Positions 1 through 5,753 of a stretch of 5,753 nt of DNA are shown here, piece after piece. Below the pieces are notes generated by a model, which was not told where the DNA came from, ran no database searches, and worked only from the letters and a program-made list of their open reading frames with translations. Source of the DNA: an uncultured Rhodocyclaceae bacterium (GTDB lineage: Bacteria > Pseudomonadota > Gammaproteobacteria > Burkholderiales > Rhodocyclaceae); contig CAJBAP010000152.1 of NCBI GenBank assembly GCA_903950295.1, positions 1-5,753 of the forward strand, written 5' to 3'. Both the position numbers and the translations under genes were made by a program. Within the stretch, counting starts at the first letter, position 1, and each line of letters begins with the position of its first letter.

Positions 1-645
1 ACCGGCTTCAAGCGCTACTACAAGGGTAGTGTCGCCGACGAGATGTACACCAAGCTCGGCCAACTCGACTACGCCGCCGAACTCGCCCAGGCGCGCGCCG
101 CTCAACCCGACGCCGTATTTTTCTTCCTGCCGGGCGGCATGGGTATCAACTTCATCAAGCAGTTCGTCGCCGCTGGTCTCTCCAAGGACATCCGTCTGAT
201 CACCTCGGGATTCTCCGCTGACGAAGACACCATCAAGGCCGTCGGTGCCCCGATGCTCGGCCTGTTCAATTCAAGCCACTGGGCCTACGACCTCGACAAC
301 GCCGCCAACAAGAAATTCTCCGCCGCTTTCGAGAAGGAATATGGCCGCCTGCCCTCGCTTTACGCCTCGCAGGGCTATGACGCGGCCATGTTGATGGATT
401 CCGCCGTGCGCCAGACCAAGGGCAAGCTCGACGACAAGGCTGCGGTGAGAAAGGCCCTCGAAGCCGCCAAGTTCGCATCAGTGCGCGGCAAGTTCAAGTT
501 CAACACCAACCACTATCCCGTGCAAGACTACTACCTGCGCCTCGTACGTCAGGACGAAAAGGGCCGCATTACCAACAAACTGATGGGCACCATCTTCACC
601 GATCACGCCGACGCTTATGTCGGCCAGTGCAAGATGGCAAAGTAA
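1..645 (+). CDS. ABC transporter periplasmic substrate-binding protein, branched-chain amino acid/aromatic type (5' partial)
   Basis: The reading frame is open from base 1 to the TAA at 643-645, giving 214 visible residues; the start is left of the window. Family members are usually about 380-400 residues, so roughly the N-terminal half, including any signal peptide, is missing. The ATG at 43 is internal because coding-quality sequence (TGFKRYYKGSVADE) runs in frame ahead of it. The visible part fits the C-terminal part of a periplasmic-binding-protein type I fold (LivK/Peripla_BP_6 type): an AELAQARAAQPDAVFFFLPG stretch at about residues 26-45, then FSAAFEKEYGRLPSLYASQGYDAA at about 105-130 (a typical hinge-region pattern), then a VRGKFKFN segment near 162 and a short polar tail. 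Such proteins capture a ligand in the periplasm and deliver it to an ABC permease. In betaproteobacteria this subgroup often serves aromatic or organic acids, but the ligand cannot be read here. It converges on the pilin genes; no permease or ATPase gene is in view. Confidence 0.9.
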   Translation, partial: TGFKRYYKGSVADEMYTKLGQLDYAAELAQARAAQPDAVFFFLPGGMGINFIKQFVAAGLSKDIRLITSGFSADEDTIKAVGAPMLGLFNSSHWAYDLDNAANKKFSAAFEKEYGRLPSLYASQGYDAAMLMDSAVRQTKGKLDDKAAVRKALEAAKFASVRGKFKFNTNHYPVQDYYLRLVRQDEKGRITNKLMGTIFTDHADAYVGQCKMAK

Positions 646-694
646 AAAGTCGGCGCTGGCGGGACGGCGAAAGGGAACAAGAGTACTGGGAGAC
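646..694. other. Convergent intergenic spacer, no terminator seen
   Basis: These 49 bases separate the stop of the substrate-binding gene from the stop of the downstream pilin gene on the opposite strand. I looked for a GC-rich stem followed by a T-run on each strand and found none. The A-run after the first stop would read as T-rich on the minus strand, but the C-rich stretch before it does not fold on itself. Both transcripts probably run into each other or end by a Rho-dependent route. Confidence 0.6.
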
Positions 695-1246
695 CTAACA
701 TCCAGTAGTCACAGGTGCGACGACCGTCGGCTGGAGACCTGCAGCGGCGGATGCGTATGTGAATTGGCAGGTTCCCGGGGTAGGCGCATTGGATGGTTGC
801 ACGGTAACCGTAGTACCTGCAACCGCCACGACCCAACCCGCAGTTAATAGGGTGGCTGCGGTAGGTACCCCTGCCGCAGGTTGCAAACCGGCGACCAACA
901 CAATTCCGTTAAATGCTCCCGCCGGGTAACCGTTGGTCATAGCGATGTTGCCTGCCTCCGTACAAATGTCGCCCGTTCCAACAGCAGAAAGAACGGGAGG
1001 GTTAACCAATGCGTTGGCAATACCACAGGCAACTCCGGCGGTTTGTCCATAGCGAGGTAACGCTGCGCCATGGGCTATCCCCGCCGCAGAGTTAAACGCG
1101 CCAAAGGCTGCTTGCAATTTCGCAGTCCGCGCATCGGATTGAGAATTGACAAACCGGGGTAGTGCGAACGCCGCAAGAATGCCGATAATGGTGATGACGA
1201 TCACGAGTTCAATTAGGGTGAAGCCGCGTTGCTGTGTTTTTTGCAT
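695..1246 (-). CDS. MSHA-type type IV prepilin, second gene of tandem pair
   Basis: This encodes 183 residues. Leader MQKTQQRG is followed by [18 protein letters not shown], the class III (prepilin peptidase) signal: cleavage after Gly8, Phe as residue 1 of the mature protein and Glu at mature position 5, then a hydrophobic helix of about 20 residues. The LPRFVNSQSDAR segment after the helix and the C-terminal TCQFTY...TTGC ending resemble MSHA pilins (MshA family) as I remember them. Mature cysteines are at 66, 87, 152 and 175; pairs 66-87 and 152-175 would be natural disulfides, the latter closing a D-region loop. I chose ATG 1246 because it gives a canonical 8-residue leader and has AGGA eight bases upstream. 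ATG 1255 (adding MLI) lacks such a site, and the frame running back to 1390 lies inside the upstream pilin gene. It begins two bases after that gene's stop, so it is co-transcribed and probably coupled. Role: secreted pilus or pseudopilus subunit. Whether it forms a pilus is unknown. Confidence 0.9.
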   Translation of the reverse strand: MQKTQQRGFTLIELVIVITIIGILAAFALPRFVNSQSDARTAKLQAAFGAFNSAAGIAHGAALPRYGQTAGVACGIANALVNPPVLSAVGTGDICTEAGNIAMTNGYPAGAFNGIVLVAGLQPAAGVPTAATLLTAGWVVAVAGTTVTVQPSNAPTPGTCQFTYASAAAGLQPTVVAPVTTGC

Positions 1247-1248
1247 GA

Positions 1249-1803
1249 TTAGCATCCTGAGGTAACTGGTGCGCCGAAGCTGGGACTGGCCCCGACGGCC
1301 GCCGAGGTGTAGGTAAATTGGCAGGTCACGGGAGCGGGCGCTGTCGTGGGCTGAACAGTCACCATACCACCCGCCACCGTAACAACCCAACCCTCCAGAA
1401 GCATACTGGCTGCAGTCGGAATACCCGCCGCGCCTTGCAGGCCTGCGGCCAACAAGATGCCGTCGTAACTTCCCGTCGGGTAGGCGTTAGTCATACTGAC
1501 ATTTCCAGATTCCGAGCAAACGTCGCCGTTCCCGGCTGCATCAAGCACGGGGGGCTGTACCAATCCGTTGCTGACTGAGCAATTAGTGCTTGCTGTCAGC
1601 CCAAGTCGCGGTACGGCCGCCCCATGCATGATGGCAGCCGTAGAGTTAAACGAACCATAAGCTGCCTGCAGTTTGGCAGCCCGCGCATCCGATTGAGCGT
1701 TAATGAATCTCGGTAATGCCATGGCAGCAAGAATTCCAATGATCGTAATCACGACCACAAGCTCGATAAGCGTGAACCCGGTCGACTCTCGTGGAGTGCA
1801 CAT
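1249..1803 (-). CDS. MSHA-type type IV prepilin, first gene of tandem pair
   Basis: This encodes 184 residues: leader MCTPRESTG, then [18 protein letters not shown] with Glu at mature position 5, the prepilin-peptidase cleavage and N-methylation signal with the packing helix. Next comes [17 protein letters not shown], close to the post-helix region of MSHA pilins, and a C-terminal globular part ending [10 protein letters not shown]...TSGC. The mature protein has 175 residues and cysteines at 66, 87, 152 and 175, all matching the paralog downstream; gap-free alignment by hand gives 118 identities in 175. The start at ATG 1803 is chosen because it gives a nine-residue leader. The alternative TTG at 1857 would give a leader of about 27 residues, and its bases form the TTGACA of a candidate promoter. 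The ribosome binding site is poor (only an AAGAA-like run just before ATG). A cysteine at leader position 2 is lost on processing. Pilin assembly genes (ATPase, platform, secretin, peptidase) are absent here and must be supplied from elsewhere. Confidence 0.9.
   Translation of the reverse strand: MCTPRESTGFTLIELVVVITIIGILAAMALPRFINAQSDARAAKLQAAYGSFNSTAAIMHGAAVPRLGLTASTNCSVSNGLVQPPVLDAAGNGDVCSESGNVSMTNAYPTGSYDGILLAAGLQGAAGIPTAASMLLEGWVVTVAGGMVTVQPTTAPAPVTCQFTYTSAAVGASPSFGAPVTSGC
1255..1258 (-). promoter_or_regulatory. Ribosome binding site that decides the start of the second pilin gene
   Basis: AGGA on the minus strand, eight bases before ATG 1246, inside the last codons of the upstream pilin gene. 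It overlaps the alternative ATG at 1253-1255, which therefore cannot use it. This favours the start that gives the short prepilin leader. Confidence 0.65.
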
Positions 1804-1830
1804 TTTCTTGTTGGTTAGGGTGACGAAACC

Positions 1831-1857
1831 AGCATACCCTGATTTATCGGCTGTCAA
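1831..1857 (-). promoter_or_regulatory. Candidate sigma-70 promoter for the pilin pair
   Basis: On the minus strand, a perfect -35 hexamer TTGACA (1857-1852) is followed after 15 bases by TATGCT (1836-1831), a four-of-six match to the -10 consensus. Transcription would begin near 1824, leaving a leader of about 20 bases before ATG 1803. The 15-base spacing is shorter than the preferred 17, so strength may be low or an activator may help. A short inverted repeat, TGAAA-TGCC-TTTCA at 1867-1880, lies about ten bases upstream and could be an operator; this is only a suggestion. Confidence 0.4.
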
Positions 1858-1936
1858 TCACCCAACTGAAATGCCTTTCATGAACATATCTGTGATTCGC
1901 CAAGAGGACATAGCACCACCGCACAACTGTTGATCT

Positions 1937-1956
1937 GGTCACATCTACTTGTGACC
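1937..1956 (-). terminator. Inverted repeat just after recN, possible 3'-end hairpin
   Basis: GGTCACA (1937-1943) and TGTGACC (1950-1956) form a perfect 7-base stem with a 6-base loop, beginning 11 bases past the recN stop. There is no T-run behind it in the direction of recN transcription, so it is not a classic intrinsic terminator. It could stabilise or define the mRNA end, or be a dyad binding site. The structure is certain; its role is a guess. Confidence 0.3.
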
Positions 1957-1967
1957 GCATCTACCGG

Positions 1968-3623
1968 CTATAGGCCGAGCATCTCTTTTGCATGCTGACG
2001 CGTGGTTTCGGTAATCTTGACCCCACCCAGCATGCGGGCAACTTCCTCGATCCGGCCGCTGGCGTCGAGGGGGGTAACACGGCTCACCGTTCCCGCCCCC
2101 TGCGTTTCCTTGGCGATCGACCACTGCCAGTCAGCGCGCGCCGCAACCTGCGGCAGGTGGGTGACGCACAGCACCTGCCGCTCCGCGCCGAGTTGCTTGA
2201 GCATCTGGCCGACAATTTCGGCAACACGACCGCCAATGCCGACATCCACTTCGTCGAAGATCAGCGTGCCTGCGGCGTGCGACTGGCTGGCGATAACTTG
2301 CAGGGCGAGGCCAATACGCGAGAGTTCGCCGCCCGAGGCGACCTTGGCCAGTGGTCGTAACGGCTGGCCGGTATTGGCGGTCACCAGGAATTCAATGGCC
2401 TCGAGTCCGTAGGAAGCTCCCTCGGCAAGTGACGTCAGTGCCACCTCGAAACGTCCACCGACCATCGCCAGTTCCTGCATGGCAGCGCTGACCGCTGCGC
2501 TCAAAACTGTTGCGGCACGCATGCGCTCCTTGCTCAGGCGCTCCGCCACCTCGCGGTAAGCCGCCTCGCTCTGGCGTTCTCTTGCGGCGAGGGCTTCCGG
2601 GTCGGCAGCCAGCGTCAGTTCGGCCAAGCGCCCTACCAGGCGGGCGAGCACGTCGGGTAACTCTTCGGCGGTAGTGCGATGTTTGCGCGCCATCTGGGTG
2701 ACGGCATCGATACGGGCATCAAGTTCGCTCAAACGCGCGGGATCAAGATCGAGCCGGTCACGATAACGCCGGAGCGCCAGCGCCGCTTCCTCAAGTTGGA
2801 TCAATGCACTCTCGAACAGTTGGGCAGCATCGCCAATGGCCGCATCGTAGGTGGTGAGTTCGGTCAATCGTCCGCTCGCGTGTTGCAAGGCCTCAAGCGC
2901 TGTGGCATCGCCATCGTCGAGCACGGCCAGCGCGGCATCGCTGGCTTCGAGCAGGCTGGCAGCGTGAGCCAGTCGGCGCTGTTCGTGTTCGGTCTCTTGC
3001 CATTGCTGTGGGTCGAAGGCGAGCGCAGTAAGTTCCTTGACCTGCCATTCGAGCAACTCGCGTTCGCGTGCCGTGGCCGCTACATCCTGCTCTGCAGCCT
3101 GGCGCGCCTCGCGCAGCTTTTTCCAGGCAGCATACAGATCGCCCACCTCACGCACCAGCGCACCGACATGTGCGCCTGCATACTCGTCGAGCAGCGCACG
3201 CTGGGCATCGGTACGCAACAGCGAGTGATGCGCATTCTGACCATGAATATCGGCGAGAAAATCAGCCGCTTCGCGTAGCTGGCCCAGCGTCGCAGCCGCA
3301 CCATTCAGGTACGCACGCGATCGGCCACCGACATCGACGACACGCCGCAAGATGCAGGTATCAGTATCGAAATCGTTGGCCGCCAGCCAGTTGGCAAGCG
3401 CCGAGCCGGGAGCAACATCAAACTCGGCGGAAACCTCGGCTTTTTCGCTGCCGATGCGCACTACTGCGGCATCGGCACGTTCACCCAGCGCCAGCGACAG
3501 GGCATCGACGAGGATGGATTTGCCCGCGCCGGTTTCCCCGGTCAGCGCACCAAAACCGCCGGCAAACTCGAGATCGAGCCGATCGACGATGACGAAGTCG
3601 CGGATGACAAGGCGCAGCAACAT
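1968..3623 (-). CDS. recN: DNA repair protein RecN (SMC-like ATPase)
   Basis: This encodes 551 residues; E. coli RecN has 553, so the gene is complete. The N-terminal half-domain has LxIRDFVIVDRLDLEF, then the Walker A motif GETGAGKS (29-36) and the Q-loop region DIHGQNAHHSLL (125-136). A helical, coiled-coil-rich middle runs from about 155 to 375. The C-terminal half-domain has the ABC signature ASGGELSRIGLAL (429-441), Walker B TLIFDEVDVGIGG (453-465, with the presumed catalytic Glu458) and the switch-histidine segment CVTHLPQVA (486-494). All ATPase elements are intact. RecN is a cohesin-like cytoplasmic protein that joins or holds DNA ends during recombinational repair of double-strand breaks. 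The start is ATG 3623, preceded by GAGAGG seven bases upstream. It follows nadK on the same strand after 93 bases, a pairing I recall in many betaproteobacteria. I saw no LexA-type CTGT-N8-ACAG site immediately upstream, so SOS control is not evident here. Confidence 0.97.
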   Translation of the reverse strand: MLLRLVIRDFVIVDRLDLEFAGGFGALTGETGAGKSILVDALSLALGERADAAVVRIGSEKAEVSAEFDVAPGSALANWLAANDFDTDTCILRRVVDVGGRSRAYLNGAAATLGQLREAADFLADIHGQNAHHSLLRTDAQRALLDEYAGAHVGALVREVGDLYAAWKKLREARQAAEQDVAATARERELLEWQVKELTALAFDPQQWQETEHEQRRLAHAASLLEASDAALAVLDDGDATALEALQHASGRLTELTTYDAAIGDAAQLFESALIQLEEAALALRRYRDRLDLDPARLSELDARIDAVTQMARKHRTTAEELPDVLARLVGRLAELTLAADPEALAARERQSEAAYREVAERLSKERMRAATVLSAAVSAAMQELAMVGGRFEVALTSLAEGASYGLEAIEFLVTANTGQPLRPLAKVASGGELSRIGLALQVIASQSHAAGTLIFDEVDVGIGGRVAEIVGQMLKQLGAERQVLCVTHLPQVAARADWQWSIAKETQGAGTVSRVTPLDASGRIEEVARMLGGVKITETTRQHAKEMLGL

Positions 3624-3629
3624 GATCTA

Positions 3630-3658
3630 GCCTCTCGTCGGACCGCCCCAAGAGAGGC
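3630..3658 (-). promoter_or_regulatory. recN ribosome binding site inside a possible hairpin
   Basis: The recN ribosome binding site GAGAGG (3636-3631, seven bases before ATG 3623) forms one arm of a perfect 7-base inverted repeat. The arms are GCCTCTC at 3630-3636 and GAGAGGC at 3652-3658, with a 15-base loop. In the mRNA the upstream arm GCCUCUC could pair with the site and hide it from the ribosome. The complementarity is seen directly; regulation is inferred. Confidence 0.45.
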
Positions 3659-3661
3659 GAC

Positions 3662-3707
3662 GCCCCCTTGTGGGGGGCAGCGAAATGAATTTATGAGCGT
3701 GGGGGGC
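3662..3707. repeat. C/G-tract intergenic repeat element between nadK and recN
   Basis: GCCCCC (3662-3667) and GGGGGC (3673-3678) form a tight 6-base stem with a 5-base loop. A second copy of the right arm follows: GTGGGGGGC occurs at 3670-3678 and again at 3699-3707, so the left arm can pair with either. The AT-rich 20 bases between the two copies contrast with the G-tracts. C/G-tract elements of this style are, from memory, scattered between genes in betaproteobacterial genomes. It lies after nadK and ahead of recN, where it could shape transcript ends or read-through. There is no T-run typical of an intrinsic terminator. Confidence 0.5.
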
Positions 3708-3716
3708 CATTGCGCA

Positions 3717-4595
3717 CTAGTGACGGGGAGCGGAGCTCCAGTGCAGCTTCTCGCGCAGCATGGCGAAATAGCTATAGCCGGGCGGGTGCAGGAGGGTGAC
3801 GGCATGCACCGAACGGACAATGCGCACAGTATCGCCCGCCTGGGCGTCGAAATGGCTCTGGCCGTCGAAATGCACGCTGGCATCGTGCGGCGTGACGAGC
3901 ATCAAATCGACACGGCTATTGTCGGAAATCGTGATCGGGCGGTAGGTCAGCGCATGCGGGCACAGCGGCACGAGCGCGATGCCCGGCACCGCCGGATGCA
4001 GAATGGGGCCGTTGGCCGAGAGCGCATATGCAGTCGAACCAGTAGGCGTGGCGACGATCATGCCGTCGGCGCGCAGCACATAGAGAAATTCGCCATCGAC
4101 GCGTACTTCAATTTCGATCAGGCGCCCCATGTCGCCCTTGTTGACGACGACGTCGTTGAGCGCGAAAGTCTGGAACACTTCCTGCCCACCGCGCCACACC
4201 TGCGCATCGAGCAGCAGGCGCCGATCCTCGGTGAATTCGCCGGCCAGCAGGCGATCGATCGCCGTCAGCATGTCGGCGCGGGCGATGTCGGTCATGAAGC
4301 CCAAGCGCCCCTGGTTGATGCCGACGAGCGGTACATCATGTTCGGCCAGGCGCCGGGCGGCGCTAAGCAAGGTGCCATCGCCGCCGATGACAATGGCGAC
4401 ATCGGCAAACTCGGCAATTTTCTCGAAGCTTGCGGCAGCTTCGGGTACGCCAAGCGCCATAGCGGTTTCGGCTTTGACCCAGACCGTCAGTTGCCCGTCA
4501 TTGACGTTACGCAGGTGGTCCAGCAGTGTCAGGAGGGCGTCGGCGACTGCAGGACTGGCGTCCTTGCCGATCAGGGCGATGGTACGAATCTTCAT
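3717..4595 (-). CDS. nadK: NAD kinase (ATP-dependent NAD+ phosphorylation to NADP+)
   Basis: This encodes 292 residues, the same length as E. coli NadK. It opens MKIRTIALIGK. The family hallmark GGDGT (71-75, catalytic Asp73) follows a hydrophobic strand VAIVI. Then come GINQGRLGFMTD (92-103), the NAD-binding LND (146-148), and the long glycine-rich RADGMIVATPTGSTAYALSA segment (175-194) with NGPILHP to 201. The DGQ motif (244-246) and a hydrophobic C-terminal strand region complete the fold. The enzyme is cytoplasmic and makes NADP+, the source of NADPH for biosynthesis and oxidant defence. The start is ATG 4595: upstream frame to 4709 lies within the methyltransferase gene and has no family character. 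The ATG overlaps the methyltransferase TGA as ATGA, and no clear ribosome binding site precedes it, so translation is probably coupled to termination of the upstream gene. A hrcA gene often precedes nadK in betaproteobacteria as I recall; here a methyltransferase does. Confidence 0.97.
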   Translation of the reverse strand: MKIRTIALIGKDASPAVADALLTLLDHLRNVNDGQLTVWVKAETAMALGVPEAAASFEKIAEFADVAIVIGGDGTLLSAARRLAEHDVPLVGINQGRLGFMTDIARADMLTAIDRLLAGEFTEDRRLLLDAQVWRGGQEVFQTFALNDVVVNKGDMGRLIEIEVRVDGEFLYVLRADGMIVATPTGSTAYALSANGPILHPAVPGIALVPLCPHALTYRPITISDNSRVDLMLVTPHDASVHFDGQSHFDAQAGDTVRIVRSVHAVTLLHPPGYSYFAMLREKLHWSSAPRH

Positions 4596-5753
4596 GTGGT
4601 ACGCACCGGTTTGAGCAACTTTTCGAAAGCTGGTGGCAACAGGCAGTTTTGCAAGGTGCGCTGGGTAAACAGATGACGACCGTCGCAGACGAAGCCGAGC
4701 TCCTCCCAATCCACCGCATCGTTGAGCATGTCGGTCACGATAGGCAAATGCATGCCAGTGACCTTCGGGAACAGCGCCAGCACCGAGCCGTCGTAGTTAT
4801 TACAGTGGTGAAGGAAAAAGGGGCGCGGCCGGCGGGTTTTGCAATTCACATAGATGCGTGGCGCATCTGACAGATGGTGCAGACGCCCCCAGTGCCACCA
4901 GTTCGATTCATCGAAGGGGCGTACGCGCCGCGCAAGCAACTTGTCTTTGTGCGCTTCGAGCTGAGGGTGCAGTTGTGGCAGTGGATAACCGAAGATCATG
5001 CGCCGCGTCGAACCATCATCCACCGTTTTCGAGCAGACGAATTCGGCATTGCCTTCCGGGTGCTCGAAAACCTCGTCGGCCCCGGAAACCGCACCCACCT
5101 TGACGTCGAACAGTTCTGACAAGGGCAAGCGATAGTTGCCGCGCAAGAACATCAGTTGCCCATCAACCAGCGAAAAATGCCGCCCGTCATTAAGACGCCG
5201 GGTACGGCGGCCGCGTTCGAAACGGAAGATGGCGCAATTCGGGTTGTGCGAACCAAAGATGCGCGCATCACCGGTTTCGATGAAATCGGTGATGTCACCC
5301 TCTTCAAACAAAAAAGAATTCAACTTGCGGGCAGCAGTCAGCTTGGTGAGTTCACGTGGCACGATGAAAACCAGTTCGCCACCGTGGCGCAGGTGACGCA
5401 CGGCTTTTTCGATAAAGTAAAGGTAGAGGTTGCTGCGGCCGTCGAACAACGTGCTGTCAAGTCGCGCCAACGTTTCTGGCGGAATATCCTGCTGGCGCAC
5501 GTAAGGCGGGTTGCCGATCACCGTATCAAATTTTTCAGTCAGCGGCAGGGAAAAGAAGTCCATCACCCGCGCACCTTCCGGCGCGACGGCAGGATCGATC
5601 TCGATAGCCTCGCAGCCGTTAACACGGCGACTGAAGGCGCCATCACCGGCGGCTGGATCGAGGCTGCGTCCACGCCGCTGGCGCAGGGCAAGCATGCGCT
5701 CGACGATCGCGTCGGGGGTAAACACCTGGCCCAGAGCATGGACGTTCAGTTTG
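4592..5753 (-). CDS. Gamma-class adenine-N6 DNA methyltransferase, M.TaqI/Eco57I-like (5' partial)
   Basis: The frame is open from the right edge to the TGA at 4594-4592, with 386 visible residues (numbered from the edge). It begins KLNVHALGQVFTP, the motif X region usual near the N terminus of such enzymes, so probably only a few residues are missing. The GTG at 5725 is the Val of QVFTP and not the start. Motif order X-I-IV marks the gamma class: motif I LDPAAGDGAF (31-40, SAM binding), motif II IEIDP (50-54), motif III VMDFFSLP (63-70), motif IV NPPY (81-84, catalytic), then a GGELVFIVP strand (124-132) and HNPNCAIFRFE (169-179). The region from about 210, with WWHWGR and a YDGSVLALFP segment, is presumably the target-recognition domain; its DNA target cannot be read. 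The product would methylate adenine N6. No endonuclease gene or domain is visible, so it looks solitary, but a partner could lie right of the window. It overlaps nadK by four bases. Confidence 0.9.
   Translation of the reverse strand, partial: KLNVHALGQVFTPDAIVERMLALRQRRGRSLDPAAGDGAFSRRVNGCEAIEIDPAVAPEGARVMDFFSLPLTEKFDTVIGNPPYVRQQDIPPETLARLDSTLFDGRSNLYLYFIEKAVRHLRHGGELVFIVPRELTKLTAARKLNSFLFEEGDITDFIETGDARIFGSHNPNCAIFRFERGRRTRRLNDGRHFSLVDGQLMFLRGNYRLPLSELFDVKVGAVSGADEVFEHPEGNAEFVCSKTVDDGSTRRMIFGYPLPQLHPQLEAHKDKLLARRVRPFDESNWWHWGRLHHLSDAPRIYVNCKTRRPRPFFLHHCNNYDGSVLALFPKVTGMHLPIVTDMLNDAVDWEELGFVCDGRHLFTQRTLQNCLLPPAFEKLLKPVRTT

Larger units (their letters stand above)
1804..1967. other. Intergenic region between recN and the pilin pair
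   Basis: These 164 bases hold no open frame with coding character. They contain the candidate pilin promoter (1831-1857), the short inverted repeat at 1867-1880, and a perfect 7-base inverted repeat close to the recN stop (1937-1956). It is visibly less GC-rich than recN. No sigma-54 pattern (GG-N10-GC) was found on the strand of the pilins. Confidence 0.7.

Noticed and set aside
43..645. ATG 43 as the start of the substrate-binding protein
   Set aside because: The frame is open with family-like sequence to base 1, and a 200-residue protein would lack the N-terminal domain and signal peptide; the gene is cut by the window edge.
1247..1390. Longer N-terminus for the second pilin, starting at 1390
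   Set aside because: The extra 48 residues lie inside the other pilin gene in another frame, have no prepilin-leader character, and would bury the GFTLIEL signal.
1804..1857. TTG 1857 as the start of the first pilin
   Set aside because: It would give a leader of about 27 residues where ATG 1803 gives nine, and its bases belong to a consensus TTGACA.
1804..1967. Sigma-54 promoter for the pilins
   Set aside because: I tested the GG dinucleotides on the minus strand for GC ten bases on and found no match with the flanking consensus.
2679..3278. Plus-strand open frame of 199 residues opposite recN
   Set aside because: It is a shadow of the recN coiled-coil region with no independent ribosome binding site or domain.
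3542..3883. Minus-strand open frame bridging the recN start, spacer and nadK end
   Set aside because: It reads through the C/G repeat element and two real genes in a different frame; it resembles the spurious proteins often called across such repeats.
3693..4676. Long plus-strand open frame of 327 residues opposite nadK
   Set aside because: It is the antisense shadow of nadK in GC-rich DNA; it has no recognisable domain, while the minus strand carries every NadK motif.
4596..4709. N-terminally extended NAD kinase starting at 4709
   Set aside because: The added 38 residues are basic and unlike NadK, lie within the methyltransferase gene, and the 292-residue form matches the known length.
5723..5725. 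GTG 5725 as the methyltransferase start
   Set aside because: It is the valine of GQVFTP, and in-frame sequence KLNVHALGQ continues to the window edge, so the real start is outside.

Overview
The window looks like chromosomal DNA from a GC-rich betaproteobacterium, perhaps of the Rhodocyclales or a relative. The grounds are the nadK-recN gene pair on one strand, a C/G-tract intergenic element of a kind I recall from betaproteobacteria, a branched-chain/aromatic-type ABC substrate-binding protein, and MSHA-like pilins. The placement is a judgement from gene content and protein style, not a search.

Layout, left to right. At 1-645 (+) is the C-terminal half of a periplasmic substrate-binding protein whose start lies outside the window. 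At 695-1246 and 1249-1803 (both -) are two tandem type IV prepilins of the MSHA type. They are close paralogs: the mature proteins are both 175 residues, align without gaps, are about 67% identical by hand count, and share four cysteines. A candidate promoter lies just upstream at 1831-1857. A 164-base non-coding stretch (1804-1967) separates the pilins from recN (1968-3623, -). recN is followed by a 93-base spacer with GC-rich inverted repeats, then nadK (3717-4595, -). nadK overlaps by four bases (ATGA) the end of a gamma-class adenine-N6 DNA methyltransferase (4592 to the right edge, -) whose start is beyond the window.

Transcription of the right two thirds runs leftward in the order methyltransferase, nadK, recN, then the pilins. 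The first two are almost certainly translationally coupled. recN may be on the same transcript but has its own good ribosome binding site, which sits inside a possible hairpin. The pilin pair has its own likely promoter, lower GC, and no functional link to its neighbours, so it looks like an independent or inserted unit. It meets the substrate-binding gene tail to tail across 49 bases without a visible terminator.

I see no RNA genes, CRISPR arrays, insertion sequences or integrases. The points most worth a second look are the solitary methyltransferase in a housekeeping operon, the cysteine-conserved pilin pair with no assembly genes in view, and the hairpin over the recN ribosome binding site.
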